A DNA stretch of 64,000 nt from CBDDFV01 sp965227335 (lineage in GTDB: Bacteria; Planctomycetota; Phycisphaerae; Phycisphaerales; SM1A02): assembly GCA_965227335.1 (NCBI GenBank), contig CBDDFV010000003.1:1-64000 (forward strand). Direction: 5' to 3'. The notes under the pieces were generated by a model. It did not search any database. It saw only the letters and a list, made by a program, of their open reading frames with translations, and was not told where the DNA came from. The translations under genes were made by a program, and so were the position numbers. Positions 7,606-16,167 of the stretch are shown piece by piece. The stretch's first letter is position 1; every line of letters begins with the position of its first letter.

Positions 7606-9420
7606 ATGCCCCCGTTTCTCCGGCCGCGAACCCCCGCTGTCCGATGTCGTCGCGCCGGGGTGTGGTGCGCGCTCATCACGTCAGCGATCATGGCCGGGTG
7701 CCATGACGAAACGCCAACCGATCCCGTCCCATCCGTGGCCCCCGACCCGGCGGCCGCGGCGACGCCGTGGTTCGACGATGTCGCGGCGGAGTCGGGTCTG
7801 ATCGACGACCACGTCACCGGGGCGGACGGGTCCTACTTCTTTCCCGAAATCTCCGCCGCCGGCTGCGTGCTGTTCGATTACGACAACGACGGCGACCTCG
7901 ACGCGTACCTTCTCCAGTCGTTCCCGCTCAGCGATCTGCCCGGTCCGGAGATCGCGCCGACGCCGTCGACCGGCGGGGCCAACCGGTTGTTCCGCAACGA
8001 TCTGACCGTCGATGCGGACGGCGTCCGCACGCTGCGATTCGTCGACGTGACGGACGCGGCGGGGGTCGGCGATCGCGGGTACGGCATGGGGGCCGCCGTC
8101 GGCGATATCGACAACGACGGCGATCTCGATCTCTTCGTCGCCAACGTCGGCCCCAATACGCTCTATCGCAACAACGGCGACGGCACCTTCGCGGACATCT
8201 CCGACCGCGTTCCGCCCGAGCCACGCTGGAGCACGAGCGCGTCGTTCGCGGATTACGACGGCGACGGACACGCCGACCTGTATGTCGCGAACTACGTCAA
8301 CTTCTCCCTCGGTGACAACAAGATCTGTCACTCCAGCGGCGGTCGACGCGACTATTGCGGCCCGCAGTCATACACGGCGATCACCGACCGCCTCTACCGA
8401 AACGTCGACGGGGAACGGTTTGAGGACGTCACGAGCGCGGCGGGCGTCGACACCGCGGCGGGCAGCGGACTCGGCGTCGTCGCCTTTGACGCCAACGGCG
8501 ATGATCAACTCGATTTCTACGTGGCGAACGACGGCGATGCGAACCTGCTGTGGATCAACCAGGGCGACGGGACGTTCATCGACGACGGACTGCTGTCCGG
8601 CTCGGCGTACAACGCCGAAGGCGCGGCGGAGGCCGGCATGGGCGTCGTCGCCGAGGACTTCGACGACGACGGCGATGACGACATCTTTCTCTCGCATCTG
8701 CTCGGGGAGTCGAACACGCTGCTTGTCAATGATGGGCGGGGCGGATTCGACGACGCCACCAACCGCTTCGGCCTCGCCGCCGCGAGCCGACCCTACACGG
8801 GCTTCGGCGTGGACTGGTTCGATCTCGAAGGCGATGGCGACCTCGATCTCTTCGTCGCCAACGGCGGCGTGATTCTTGAAGCGCAGCCGCTCGATGCGGA
8901 CCGTCCGTACGCACAACGGAATCAGCTGTTTCTGTCCAGCGGACCGCCCGCCTATCGCTTCACTGACGCCTCCGATCGGGGGCCGGGGGCGGGGCTGGCG
9001 CCGCAGGTGTCGCGTGGCGCGGCGTTCGGCGACGTCGACAACGACGGCGACGTCGACATCCTCGTCCGCAACGCCGACGGACCGACGCGGCTCTATCTCA
9101 ATCGCGCAGGTGACGACGCGTCATGGCTGCGTCTCCGACTCGTCGGTTCATCGCACCGGCGGGACGCGCAGGGGGCGGTCGTCTTCCTGGAGCAGGATGG
9201 GGGCACGTTGCGGCGACGCGTCCGCTCCGACGGCGGCTACGCGGCGGGACACGACTTCCGCGTCCGTTTCGGTCTCGGCGCCGACGCCGACGCGACATAC
9301 GTCGTGCGGGTCGCGTGGCCGGGCGGACGAATCGAACGCTTCGACGGCCTCGCGCCCGACCGTGACCTCGTGCTGCGTGAAGGCGAAGGAACATCGGTGG
9401 ACGGGAGGGCGGACGAATGA
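7606..9420 (+). CDS. CRTAC1-family lipoprotein (VCBS/FG-GAP repeats + ASPIC/UnbV)
   Basis: A 604-residue exported protein. The basic N-terminus and hydrophobic stretch end in a lipobox (SAIMAGC, Cys about residue 32), so it should be lipid-anchored. Residues ~50-490 contain about seven beta-propeller-type VCBS/FG-GAP units, each with a calcium-binding D-x-D-x-D-G signature (DYDNDGDLDAYL, DIDNDGDLDLFV, DYDGDGHADLYV, DFDDDGDDDIFL, DVDNDGDVDILV). The last ~90 residues are the ASPIC/UnbV domain (RRRVRSDGGYAAGHD; RVAWPGGRIERFDGL). The family is known from cartilage acidic protein 1 and many envelope proteins of Planctomycetota; its bacterial role is not established. The stop overlaps the ATG of a TPR gene (ATGA), so the two are coupled. 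Confidence 0.92.
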   Translation: MPPFLRPRTPAVRCRRAGVWCALITSAIMAGCHDETPTDPVPSVAPDPAAAATPWFDDVAAESGLIDDHVTGADGSYFFPEISAAGCVLFDYDNDGDLDAYLLQSFPLSDLPGPEIAPTPSTGGANRLFRNDLTVDADGVRTLRFVDVTDAAGVGDRGYGMGAAVGDIDNDGDLDLFVANVGPNTLYRNNGDGTFADISDRVPPEPRWSTSASFADYDGDGHADLYVANYVNFSLGDNKICHSSGGRRDYCGPQSYTAITDRLYRNVDGERFEDVTSAAGVDTAAGSGLGVVAFDANGDDQLDFYVANDGDANLLWINQGDGTFIDDGLLSGSAYNAEGAAEAGMGVVAEDFDDDGDDDIFLSHLLGESNTLLVNDGRGGFDDATNRFGLAAASRPYTGFGVDWFDLEGDGDLDLFVANGGVILEAQPLDADRPYAQRNQLFLSSGPPAYRFTDASDRGPGAGLAPQVSRGAAFGDVDNDGDVDILVRNADGPTRLYLNRAGDDASWLRLRLVGSSHRRDAQGAVVFLEQDGGTLRRRVRSDGGYAAGHDFRVRFGLGADADATYVVRVAWPGGRIERFDGLAPDRDLVLREGEGTSVDGRADE

Positions 9421-11036
9421 GACGACGGCACGCCCATCCGCGGCGCGGCCGCGGGGCCATGCTGGTGCTGCTGCTCCTGATGGGCCTGGGCGTCCTCGTC
9501 CTGCCCTTCGCCGCGAGCTGGCTCAGCGGCGCGCTGCAACCACCCCCGTCCCCGCCCCCGCCGCCGGCGCCGACCTTCCCGGCGATCCCGCTCGACCGAC
9601 TCGAGCCGGTGGTCCGAACGCAGTTCGAGACAGCGCTCGATGCGATCGAGGCGGACCCGACCGACGCATCAGCGTACGGCGCCGTCGGCATGCTCTGTCT
9701 CGCCTACGAACTCGACGCCGTCGCGATTCCCTACTGTGAGTACGCGTCAACCCTCGACCCCGACGCGTTCGATTGGGCGTACGACCTCGGGCTCGCCCAT
9801 CAGCGACTCGGCGATGTCGATGCTGCGCAGAACGCGTTCGAAACCGCCGGCGCCATCCGTCCGGCGTCAAGCTTCGTCACCCAGCGACTGGGCGAGCTGG
9901 ATCTCGAACGCGGCGATGCGGACCGCGCCGCGGACCGTCTGTGGCGGGTCATCGGCGCGCGCCCGAACTCCGCCCGCGCCTACGAGACGCTGGGGCGCGC
10001 CGAACTGATGCGGAGCGACCCGTCCGCGGCGTTCGACGCATTTGATCGGGCGCTTGAGATCGCGCCGGAGTTCGGGGCCGCCCACTACGGACGCGCCCGC
10101 GCCGCTCGTCAGCTCGATCGTCCCGAATCAGCCACGATGAGTTTCGCGCAGGCGGACAGCTTTCGGGAGACGGCGCCGCCGCCGGAGGACCCGCGGGAGA
10201 TCGCGATCGACACGCTGAAGACGGGGGGCGTCGAATCGCTCCACGCCGGCATCGATCGACTGCAGGCGGGCGATGTCGACGGAGCGTTGCCGCTGCTGGA
10301 GCAGGCGGTCGCGCTGTCGCCGCATCTCGCGGAAGCGCACAGTCAGTTGGGCGCGGCGTTGCTGATGGCGGATCGGGTCGAGGCCGCCGCGACCCGTCTC
10401 GATGCAGCGCTGGCGGTCGACCCCGGGTTCGTTGATGCGTTGTACAACCGGGGCGTGGCGGCGCGCCGGCTCGGCGCGCACGCGGACGCCGCGATGTTCT
10501 TCGAGCGGACGATCGCCGGACGACCCGACCACCTGGATGCGCAACTGGGACTGGGATCGGCGCGGCTGCAGGTCGGCGACGCCGCGGGCGCCGTCGAGCC
10601 GCTGCAGATCGTCGTGCGCGAGCGTCCGGACGACGTGCGGGCGTGGCGTTCGCTGGGTCGTGCGCTCGCCGGGGCGGGTCGTCACGCCGACGCCGCATCG
10701 ACGCTGCGGGCGGCGCTCGGACGGTTTCCGACGGACGGCGTCCTGCGGCAGCGACTGGCGTGGGTGCTCGCGACGCGTCCGGATCCGGCGGAAGAGGACG
10801 CCGCCGAGGCGCTGGCCCTCGCTACGCAGGCGGTGCAGGCGACGCAGGGGCGGAATCCGATCGTGCTCGACACCTACGCGGCGGCGCTCGCCGCAAACGA
10901 GCGATTCGAGGATGCGGTTCGCGCGGCGGAGCGGGCCGCGACGTTGGCGGAGCAGGGGGGGCGGCCGGATCTCGCGTCGGAATACGCAGGGCGGGCGACG
11001 CGGTACCGGGCCGGCGAGCCGTATCGGGAGGACTGA
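9417..11036 (+). CDS. Membrane-anchored TPR protein, partner of the CRTAC1 lipoprotein
   Basis: A 539-residue protein starting inside the previous stop (4-bp overlap). A basic N-terminus and one hydrophobic helix (MLVLLLLMGLGVLVLPFAAS, about residues 15-35) form an uncleaved anchor. It is followed by a Pro-rich spacer (PPPSPPPPPAP) and then roughly ten TPR-type helical hairpins to the end. Several carry the canonical A/G-x-A-Y/F-P spacing (VDGALPLLEQAVALSPHLAE; ADAAMFFERTIAGRPDHL). It should sit outside the cytoplasm as a protein-interaction scaffold. The coupling to the CRTAC1 gene recurs elsewhere in this window and suggests the two bind one another. It converges with the opposite CRTAC1 gene 5 bp away. 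Confidence 0.9.
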   Translation: MRRRHAHPRRGRGAMLVLLLLMGLGVLVLPFAASWLSGALQPPPSPPPPPAPTFPAIPLDRLEPVVRTQFETALDAIEADPTDASAYGAVGMLCLAYELDAVAIPYCEYASTLDPDAFDWAYDLGLAHQRLGDVDAAQNAFETAGAIRPASSFVTQRLGELDLERGDADRAADRLWRVIGARPNSARAYETLGRAELMRSDPSAAFDAFDRALEIAPEFGAAHYGRARAARQLDRPESATMSFAQADSFRETAPPPEDPREIAIDTLKTGGVESLHAGIDRLQAGDVDGALPLLEQAVALSPHLAEAHSQLGAALLMADRVEAAATRLDAALAVDPGFVDALYNRGVAARRLGAHADAAMFFERTIAGRPDHLDAQLGLGSARLQVGDAAGAVEPLQIVVRERPDDVRAWRSLGRALAGAGRHADAASTLRAALGRFPTDGVLRQRLAWVLATRPDPAEEDAAEALALATQAVQATQGRNPIVLDTYAAALAANERFEDAVRAAERAATLAEQGGRPDLASEYAGRATRYRAGEPYRED

Positions 11037-11041
11037 TCGAT

Positions 11042-12916
11042 TTACCGCGGGGGCGCTTCAGGTCGCTTGAGCACCGCGAGACCGACCACGGCGATGATCA
11101 CGCCGCCGACGATGAAGCCGGCGATCCAGGTGAACCAACCCATCCCGCGACTCACGGCCCGCTGTTCATCGGTGAGTCCCTTCGTCGTTTCCGCGGCCTG
11201 TTCCGCCACGCGGGTGCGGGCGGCGGGCCGTTCATCGCCGGGCCCGGGGGGCGGGGCGACGGCGGGCGCGGCGGCGAGCGGGCCGCTCCGCTGCACGGTG
11301 AGGCGGCGGTTCAGCGGGACGTCGACGACCTGCTGCGTGACGCCGTCCGGCCAGGTGATCGTCATCGCGCCGACGGTCGGTCCCTCCACCGGCAATCCGA
11401 AATGGGCGACGGGCGGACTCGCGGACTGGAAGCCGCCGCCGGAGTAGATCCATCGTCTTTGCGAGGTGTCGCCGCGGGTGAACTCGATCATCGCGCCGAG
11501 CCCGCGTCGGTTGAGCGACTCCGGTCGGTCGTCGCGGAGTTCGACCATGAGCCATCGTCCGGCGGTCGTGTCGTTGCGGAGGATGCGGACGGGTTCGTTG
11601 ATTCCCGCGGTGACGACGTCGATGTCGCCGTCGTCGTCCAGGTCGTCGAAGACCGCCGCGCGGGCCCGCCGGGGTTCGTCGAGCCAGTCGCCGACGCCGC
11701 TCCGCACGCGTTCGAAGCGTCCGTCCTTCATTTCGAAGAGCAGCGTGGGCTGGGCGTAGTCGGAGTCCATGGTGTCGCGGGTGGCCTGTGGGTAGACGTG
11801 GCCGTTGGCGACGAAGAGATCCTCGTCCGCGTCGTGGTCGAAGTCGTAGAAACCGCACGCCCAGCCGAGATAGGGTCGGCTGACCATGCCGAGGCCGTAG
11901 CGGAGCGTGCCGTCGTCGAAGAAGCGTCCGGTGTTGAGGTGGAGCGTGTTGGTGTCGCTCGAGAAGTTGGTCGTGAAGATGTCGGGACGTCCGTTGCCGT
12001 CGAGGTCGGCGAGGGCGATGCCCATGGTCGCCTGGTTGCTGCCGTCGTTGTTGGATGAGGCGCCGCGATAGAGCCCCTCGTCCTTGAACGTCCCGTCGTC
12101 CTGTCGGACGAACAGGAAGTTCGCCTCGGAGTCGTTGCCGACGTAGATCTCCTGTTTCCCGTCGCCGGTGAGGTCGGCGATGATCACGCCGAGGCCGAAG
12201 GAGGCGGGGACGGCGCGGATGCCGGAGGATTCGCTGATGTCGCGAAACGTGCCGTCGCCGAGGTTCTCGTAGAGCACGTCGACGTCCTGCGTGAGACCGT
12301 GGGGTCCGGCGAGGACGTCCATGCCTTTGTAGGTGGACGAGCCGGGGGGGTTCTCGGGGTCGAAGACGAGGTAGTTGACGACATACAGATCGAGGTCGCC
12401 GTCGCCGTCGACATCGCCGAACGCGCTGCCGGTGGCCCAGCGATCATCCGTGATCCCGGCGTCGTCGGAGACATCCGTGAACACGCCGTCGTCGTTGCGG
12501 AGCAGGATGTTCGGACCGAAGCAGGCGATGAAGAGGTCCTCGTCGCCGTCGGCGTCGTAGTCGGCGACGGCCGCGCCCATCGCCCAGCGGGTCACGTCGA
12601 TGCCCGCCGCGGACGTCACATCGCGGAACCGCAGGCCGCCCGTGTTTTCGTAGAGACGCGAGCCGGGTCCGGCCTCGGTGTCGTCGATCGTCGCGCCGTT
12701 GGCGATGAAGAGATCATGATCGCCGTCGTTGTCGTAGTCGATCAGCGCGAGGCCGCCGCCGTTCACCTCGAGGATGTACTGGTGCGGGTCGACGCCGGAC
12801 TGCGTGGTGAGCGACACGCCGGTGTCGGCGGTGACGTCGGTGAAGTGCAGCCCGTCGGCGGCGGTCAGACCCAGCGGCGCGACGAGCGTGGAGACGAGCA
12901 GGGGAGCGGCGATCAT
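11042..12916 (-). CDS. CRTAC1-family protein with C-terminal membrane anchor
   Basis: A 624-residue protein with a cleavable signal peptide (MIAAPLLVSTLVAPLGLTAADG), VCBS/FG-GAP repeats over residues ~25-470 (DYDNDGDHDLFI, DYDADGDEDLFI, DVDGDGDLDLYV, DFDHDADEDLFV, DLDDDGDIDVVT) and an ASPIC/UnbV domain at ~480-570 (RRWIYSGGGFQSASPP; MTITWPDGVTQQVVDVP). Unlike the other CRTAC1 proteins here it is held by a C-terminal transmembrane helix (WFTWIAGFIVGGVIIAVVGL) with a short basic tail, after an Ala/Pro/Glu linker. Its ATG overlaps the stop of the TPR gene upstream on the same strand (ATGA), so it is the second gene of a TPR-CRTAC1 pair. Confidence 0.92.
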   Translation of the reverse strand: MIAAPLLVSTLVAPLGLTAADGLHFTDVTADTGVSLTTQSGVDPHQYILEVNGGGLALIDYDNDGDHDLFIANGATIDDTEAGPGSRLYENTGGLRFRDVTSAAGIDVTRWAMGAAVADYDADGDEDLFIACFGPNILLRNDDGVFTDVSDDAGITDDRWATGSAFGDVDGDGDLDLYVVNYLVFDPENPPGSSTYKGMDVLAGPHGLTQDVDVLYENLGDGTFRDISESSGIRAVPASFGLGVIIADLTGDGKQEIYVGNDSEANFLFVRQDDGTFKDEGLYRGASSNNDGSNQATMGIALADLDGNGRPDIFTTNFSSDTNTLHLNTGRFFDDGTLRYGLGMVSRPYLGWACGFYDFDHDADEDLFVANGHVYPQATRDTMDSDYAQPTLLFEMKDGRFERVRSGVGDWLDEPRRARAAVFDDLDDDGDIDVVTAGINEPVRILRNDTTAGRWLMVELRDDRPESLNRRGLGAMIEFTRGDTSQRRWIYSGGGFQSASPPVAHFGLPVEGPTVGAMTITWPDGVTQQVVDVPLNRRLTVQRSGPLAAAPAVAPPPGPGDERPAARTRVAEQAAETTKGLTDEQRAVSRGMGWFTWIAGFIVGGVIIAVVGLAVLKRPEAPPR

Positions 12917-13734
12917 TGCGGGAATCCTTGCGGGGGACGGACACGCCGGAGGGCGGCTTCGTAGGCTTCGTACGCCGCGTCGGCGCCGGCGTCATCGCCG
13001 AGGCGGCGGAGGGCGCGAGAGAGCTTCAGGTGAGCGCCGTAGAGGTCAGGGAACATCGTGGCGGCGGTGCGGTACTGGTCGCGGGCGGCTTCGTGGTCGC
13101 CCCGCCGGGCGTCGATGTCGCCGAGCCGGGTGTGGGCCGCGGCGACATCCTTGCGGCGGTGGGGCATCGGGGCCTGGAGGCGGATGGCTTCGGTGAACCG
13201 TCGCTCCGCCTCGTCGAGGTCGTCGGAATCGAGGGCGATCAGGCCGAGGCCGAAGTGGGAGTTGCCCTCCTCCGGCTGGAGTTCGAGGTGCCGGGCGAAC
13301 GCCTGCCGCGCGGGCTCCTTCTGGCCGAGGTAATACAGGCAGTAGCCGTAGAAATGGAGCGTCGGGGCGAAGCCGGGATCGAGTCGGATGGACCGTTCGA
13401 AATGGGGCCTGGCCAGGCCATACCGCTGTTCCTGGTGATAGCTCATGGCGACGAGCAGTTCAGCGCGTCCGGAGTCGGGGTGTTCGTCGAGGTAGGCGAG
13501 GGCCTGTCGCCGGGCGTCTTCGCGGGTCTCGGGATTGAGGACGGCGGGGAGGAGTCGGGCGAGGGCGGGATCGACGGGGGCGGGGGGCGGGAGGGGGTCC
13601 GGGGGGAGGACGGCGGCCGGCCGCGACGCCGCGGGGGCGGATGCGGGCGGGTCGTTCCCCGGGCCGGTCGGCGGGGCGGCAGCCACGCTGGCGACGGTCA
13701 GGGCGAGGAAAAAGGGGGTGAGACGGGCGATCAT
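12913..13734 (-). CDS. Secreted TPR protein, first gene of a TPR-CRTAC1 pair
   Basis: A 273-residue protein from the ATG at 13734-13732; the longer open frame upstream is not used because the signal peptide (MIARLTPFFLALTVASVAAA) begins here and a -10 element sits 7 nt before it. A Pro/Ala-rich spacer (to ~60) is followed by about five TPR-type hairpins (LARPHFERSIRLDPGFAPT; LGQKEPARQAFARHLELQP; LDEAERRFTEAIRLQ). It is a clear paralogue of the lone TPR lipoprotein at 59997-60872: both share the HPxxGxA...RPHFE / QPHLE...GLIALD/GIIALD pattern. It overlaps the downstream CRTAC1 start by 4 bp. No lipobox, so it is probably free in the periplasm or at the surface. Confidence 0.87.
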   Translation of the reverse strand: MIARLTPFFLALTVASVAAAPPTGPGNDPPASAPAASRPAAVLPPDPLPPPAPVDPALARLLPAVLNPETREDARRQALAYLDEHPDSGRAELLVAMSYHQEQRYGLARPHFERSIRLDPGFAPTLHFYGYCLYYLGQKEPARQAFARHLELQPEEGNSHFGLGLIALDSDDLDEAERRFTEAIRLQAPMPHRRKDVAAAHTRLGDIDARRGDHEAARDQYRTAATMFPDLYGAHLKLSRALRRLGDDAGADAAYEAYEAALRRVRPPQGFPQ

Positions 13735-13741
13735 GGGGTGG

Positions 13742-13747
13742 AGTATA
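13742..13747 (-). promoter_or_regulatory. -10 element (TATACT) placed for a leaderless start
   Basis: On the minus strand TATACT ends 7 nt before the ATG of the TPR gene, with no Shine-Dalgarno between. No convincing -35. Confidence 0.5.
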
Positions 13748-14027
13748 GCGCGACGACGGCCGGGTCGGGGCGGGCGGCGGCCGGGGGCGGGGATCGGTCG
13801 GGGGGGCGGGGAGGTCGCTTCGGGACCGGGATTTATCTGGCGTCTTCGGGACGCGGCCGTTAGGGTATGAGAGTCTGTTTGCGCTGATGTGGGGGCGTTC
13901 CCTCGGAACGTCAATCCCAGGGAAGTCACGGGGCGCGGACAGCGTTCACACCCCCCCATAGGTCGACGGGGCGCGATGGCCAGCGGCCGCGCCCTTCCTC
14001 GACGAGCAGTCTCGGAGGACAACACGC

Positions 14028-15830
14028 ATGAAATATCAGTTCCGTCTCGCGGCCGTCACGCTGATTGCGACATCGGCCGTTGCGTACGGCGGCGACGACC
14101 CGTTCGCCAACACGCTGAACTTCGTCAATGAGACGAACGCGCGGATCGACGCCTACAACGAGTCGAACAACCAGAACGAGAAGGAAATCGAGTTCGGCGA
14201 CTACGACAACGACGGCGACCTCGATGTGCTCGTGGCCAACGGCTACAGCGACTTCGGTCGGCGCGACAACAAGCTGTACGAGAACGTCGGCGGCGGCTTC
14301 TTCGAGGAGATCTCGGACAGCGTTCCGCTGTTCACCACGATCGCCGGCGATGTGGCGCGGAACGGTTTCTTCCGCGACTATGACGGCGACGGCTGGCTCG
14401 ACATGATCATCGTGTGCGACAACAACACGTCGGGCAACGGCGGCCGCACGAAGCTCTGGATCAACCAGCAGGTCGACGGCGTGCACTCCGGCTTCACCGA
14501 AGAGGGCAACACCCGTCTCGGTTCGAGCACCGGCGGCGCGGCGTGCAGCGGCGTGTCGATCGACGCCGACAACGACGGCGACTACGACCTCTACGTCGGC
14601 AACTACCCCGGTCCGTCGCAGGACACCCAGTACCTGAACAACGGCGCCGGATTCTTCACGTCCGTCACCTCGACGATGGTCCCGAACGACGGCGACTACA
14701 CCGTCGACGTCGCGGGCGGCGACATGAACGGCGACGGCAAGACCGACCTCCTGGTCGCGAACTGGTCGCCGAACTACATCTACTACAACGACAATGAACT
14801 CGGCTCCTCGAGCGGCGGATCGGGCCCCGGCGACTACAAGTACACCGGCTCGACCGACAACCTCGGCGTGGCGGGCCAGAACGAGAACGCCATGGAGCCC
14901 GGCGACTTCGACGGCGACGGCGACATGGACATCTACTGGTCCAACCGCATCGGCGCCGGCGACCGCATCCTCGAGAACACCGGCAACGACTCCGCGGGCG
15001 AAGCGAACTTCACCACGCTGAACATCCTGCCGTCCTCGGTCAACGTCTCGACCCGCAAGGCCACCGTGGCGGACCTCAACAACGACGGCCGCGTCGATAT
15101 CTTCGTGATGGCCGAGAGCGCCCGTCCGACGCTGCTCCGCAACACCACCGTGAACGGCGACATGTCGTTCATCGAGTGGACCCCGCGGTCCGCCTGGCCC
15201 AGCTCGATTCATGACGGCTGGCACGCGGCGGCGGGCGACATCGACAACGACGGCGACCTGGATATCTTCGTCGGCGCGCATGTCGACGATCACGTCTTCG
15301 TGAACTCCGATTCGAACGAGCTCATGGAAGCGGACGTGGATCGCGGCCTGCCGACGATCTCGAACGTGGCCCCGCTCGCCATCCTCGGCTCCGCCGGCGA
15401 AGGCGAGACCGACACCTACACCGGTTCGCTGTCCAGCGGCACCGATGTCTCCGTCGTGCTCAACGGCCCGGATGACTACCTCCTCGAGGTTCGCAACGGC
15501 GCGGGTACGGTGATCGCCACCAGCAACCGCGGCGGCCTCGGCATCGAGGAAGTCGCCAGCTTCACGCTCAGCGGCGACGTCAGCTTCGACGTCACCGTCA
15601 TCGAATCCGTCGGCGGCGGCGGCAACCCCGCTGACCTCGACGACAGCGGCATGGTCGACGCGGCGGACCTCGCTGAGCTCCTCAGCCAGTGGGGCTCGGA
15701 CGGCTCGGCCGACCTTGACGGCAGCGGCACGGTTGGCGCCGGCGACCTCGCGATCCTGCTCGGCGCGTGGGGTCCCGTGACCGGCGGCGACAGCGAGTAC
15801 GTGCTCGAAATCCTCGGCCGCACCAACTGA
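14028..15830 (+). CDS. Secreted FG-GAP/VCBS repeat protein with GC-type dockerin repeats
   Basis: A 600-residue protein; GGAGG lies about 9 nt before the ATG. Signal peptide MKYQFRLAAVTLIATSAVAYG. Residues ~30-440 carry VCBS/FG-GAP units (DYDNDGDLDVLV, DYDGDGWLDMII, DADNDGDYDLYV, DMNGDGKTDLLV, DFDGDGDMDIYW, DLNNDGRVDIFV, DIDNDGDLDIFV). Next comes a small beta-sandwich-like region, then two dockerin-like calcium repeats (DDSGMVDAADLAELLSQWG; DGSGTVGAGDLAILLGAWG). A short tail follows the dockerin repeats (EYVLEILGRTN). It is a close paralogue of the 607-aa protein at 17881. The long leader, strong ribosome site and following terminator suggest a single, well expressed gene. Ligand unknown. Confidence 0.92.
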   Translation: MKYQFRLAAVTLIATSAVAYGGDDPFANTLNFVNETNARIDAYNESNNQNEKEIEFGDYDNDGDLDVLVANGYSDFGRRDNKLYENVGGGFFEEISDSVPLFTTIAGDVARNGFFRDYDGDGWLDMIIVCDNNTSGNGGRTKLWINQQVDGVHSGFTEEGNTRLGSSTGGAACSGVSIDADNDGDYDLYVGNYPGPSQDTQYLNNGAGFFTSVTSTMVPNDGDYTVDVAGGDMNGDGKTDLLVANWSPNYIYYNDNELGSSSGGSGPGDYKYTGSTDNLGVAGQNENAMEPGDFDGDGDMDIYWSNRIGAGDRILENTGNDSAGEANFTTLNILPSSVNVSTRKATVADLNNDGRVDIFVMAESARPTLLRNTTVNGDMSFIEWTPRSAWPSSIHDGWHAAAGDIDNDGDLDIFVGAHVDDHVFVNSDSNELMEADVDRGLPTISNVAPLAILGSAGEGETDTYTGSLSSGTDVSVVLNGPDDYLLEVRNGAGTVIATSNRGGLGIEEVASFTLSGDVSFDVTVIESVGGGGNPADLDDSGMVDAADLAELLSQWGSDGSADLDGSGTVGAGDLAILLGAWGPVTGGDSEYVLEILGRTN

Positions 15831-15887
15831 TCCCTCCGGATCAGCCGGATGACCCCCCGGGTCATCCGACCACCCTCCGATGCTCAT

Positions 15888-15920
15888 CGCCCCCGGCCGG
15901 ATCTGGCCGGGGGCGTTTTT
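15888..15920 (+). terminator. Strong rho-independent terminator
   Basis: An 11-bp perfect stem CGCCCCCGGCC / GGCCGGGGGCG around a 6-nt loop is followed directly by TTTTT, 57 bp after the stop of the FG-GAP/dockerin gene. Confidence 0.9.
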
Positions 15921-16044
15921 CGTCGGGACCCGAGCGATCCGACGCACAATTCAGAACGACCTGTTCGGGTCAGTAAAATAGGGAAAACCGGTCAGAAAGT
16001 GCGGAGAATCCGGCGTTCTGGGAATAACCGTCCCCGATCATTCG

Positions 16045-16072
16045 TTGCTCCATGAGAATCCATCCGTAGAAT
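16045..16072 (+). promoter_or_regulatory. Promoter candidate for the Cys-rich repeat gene
   Basis: TTGCTC, 16-nt spacer, TAGAAT. Predicted transcript start near 16080 gives a leader of about 88 nt. The hexamers match the sigma-70 consensus at four and five positions, with TTG and TA..AT kept. Confidence 0.5.
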
Positions 16073-16167
16073 CAGGTCGGCCCTCGTCCCAAATTCGGGC
16101 CACCTTGAAGAGTCATTTCGTTCCCCGCAGAGATCCGAGTCATGCTGCTCGGAGGAGATCCCAAGTG

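Larger units (their letters stand above)
15831..16167 (+). other. Intergenic region: terminator, then promoter and leader of the Cys-rich gene
   Basis: No gene. It begins with the terminator of the FG-GAP/dockerin gene. The rest is noticeably more A/T-rich than its surroundings and holds the promoter candidate and a leader of about 90 nt with GGAGGAG before the Cys-rich gene. I saw no riboswitch or repeat. Confidence 0.6.
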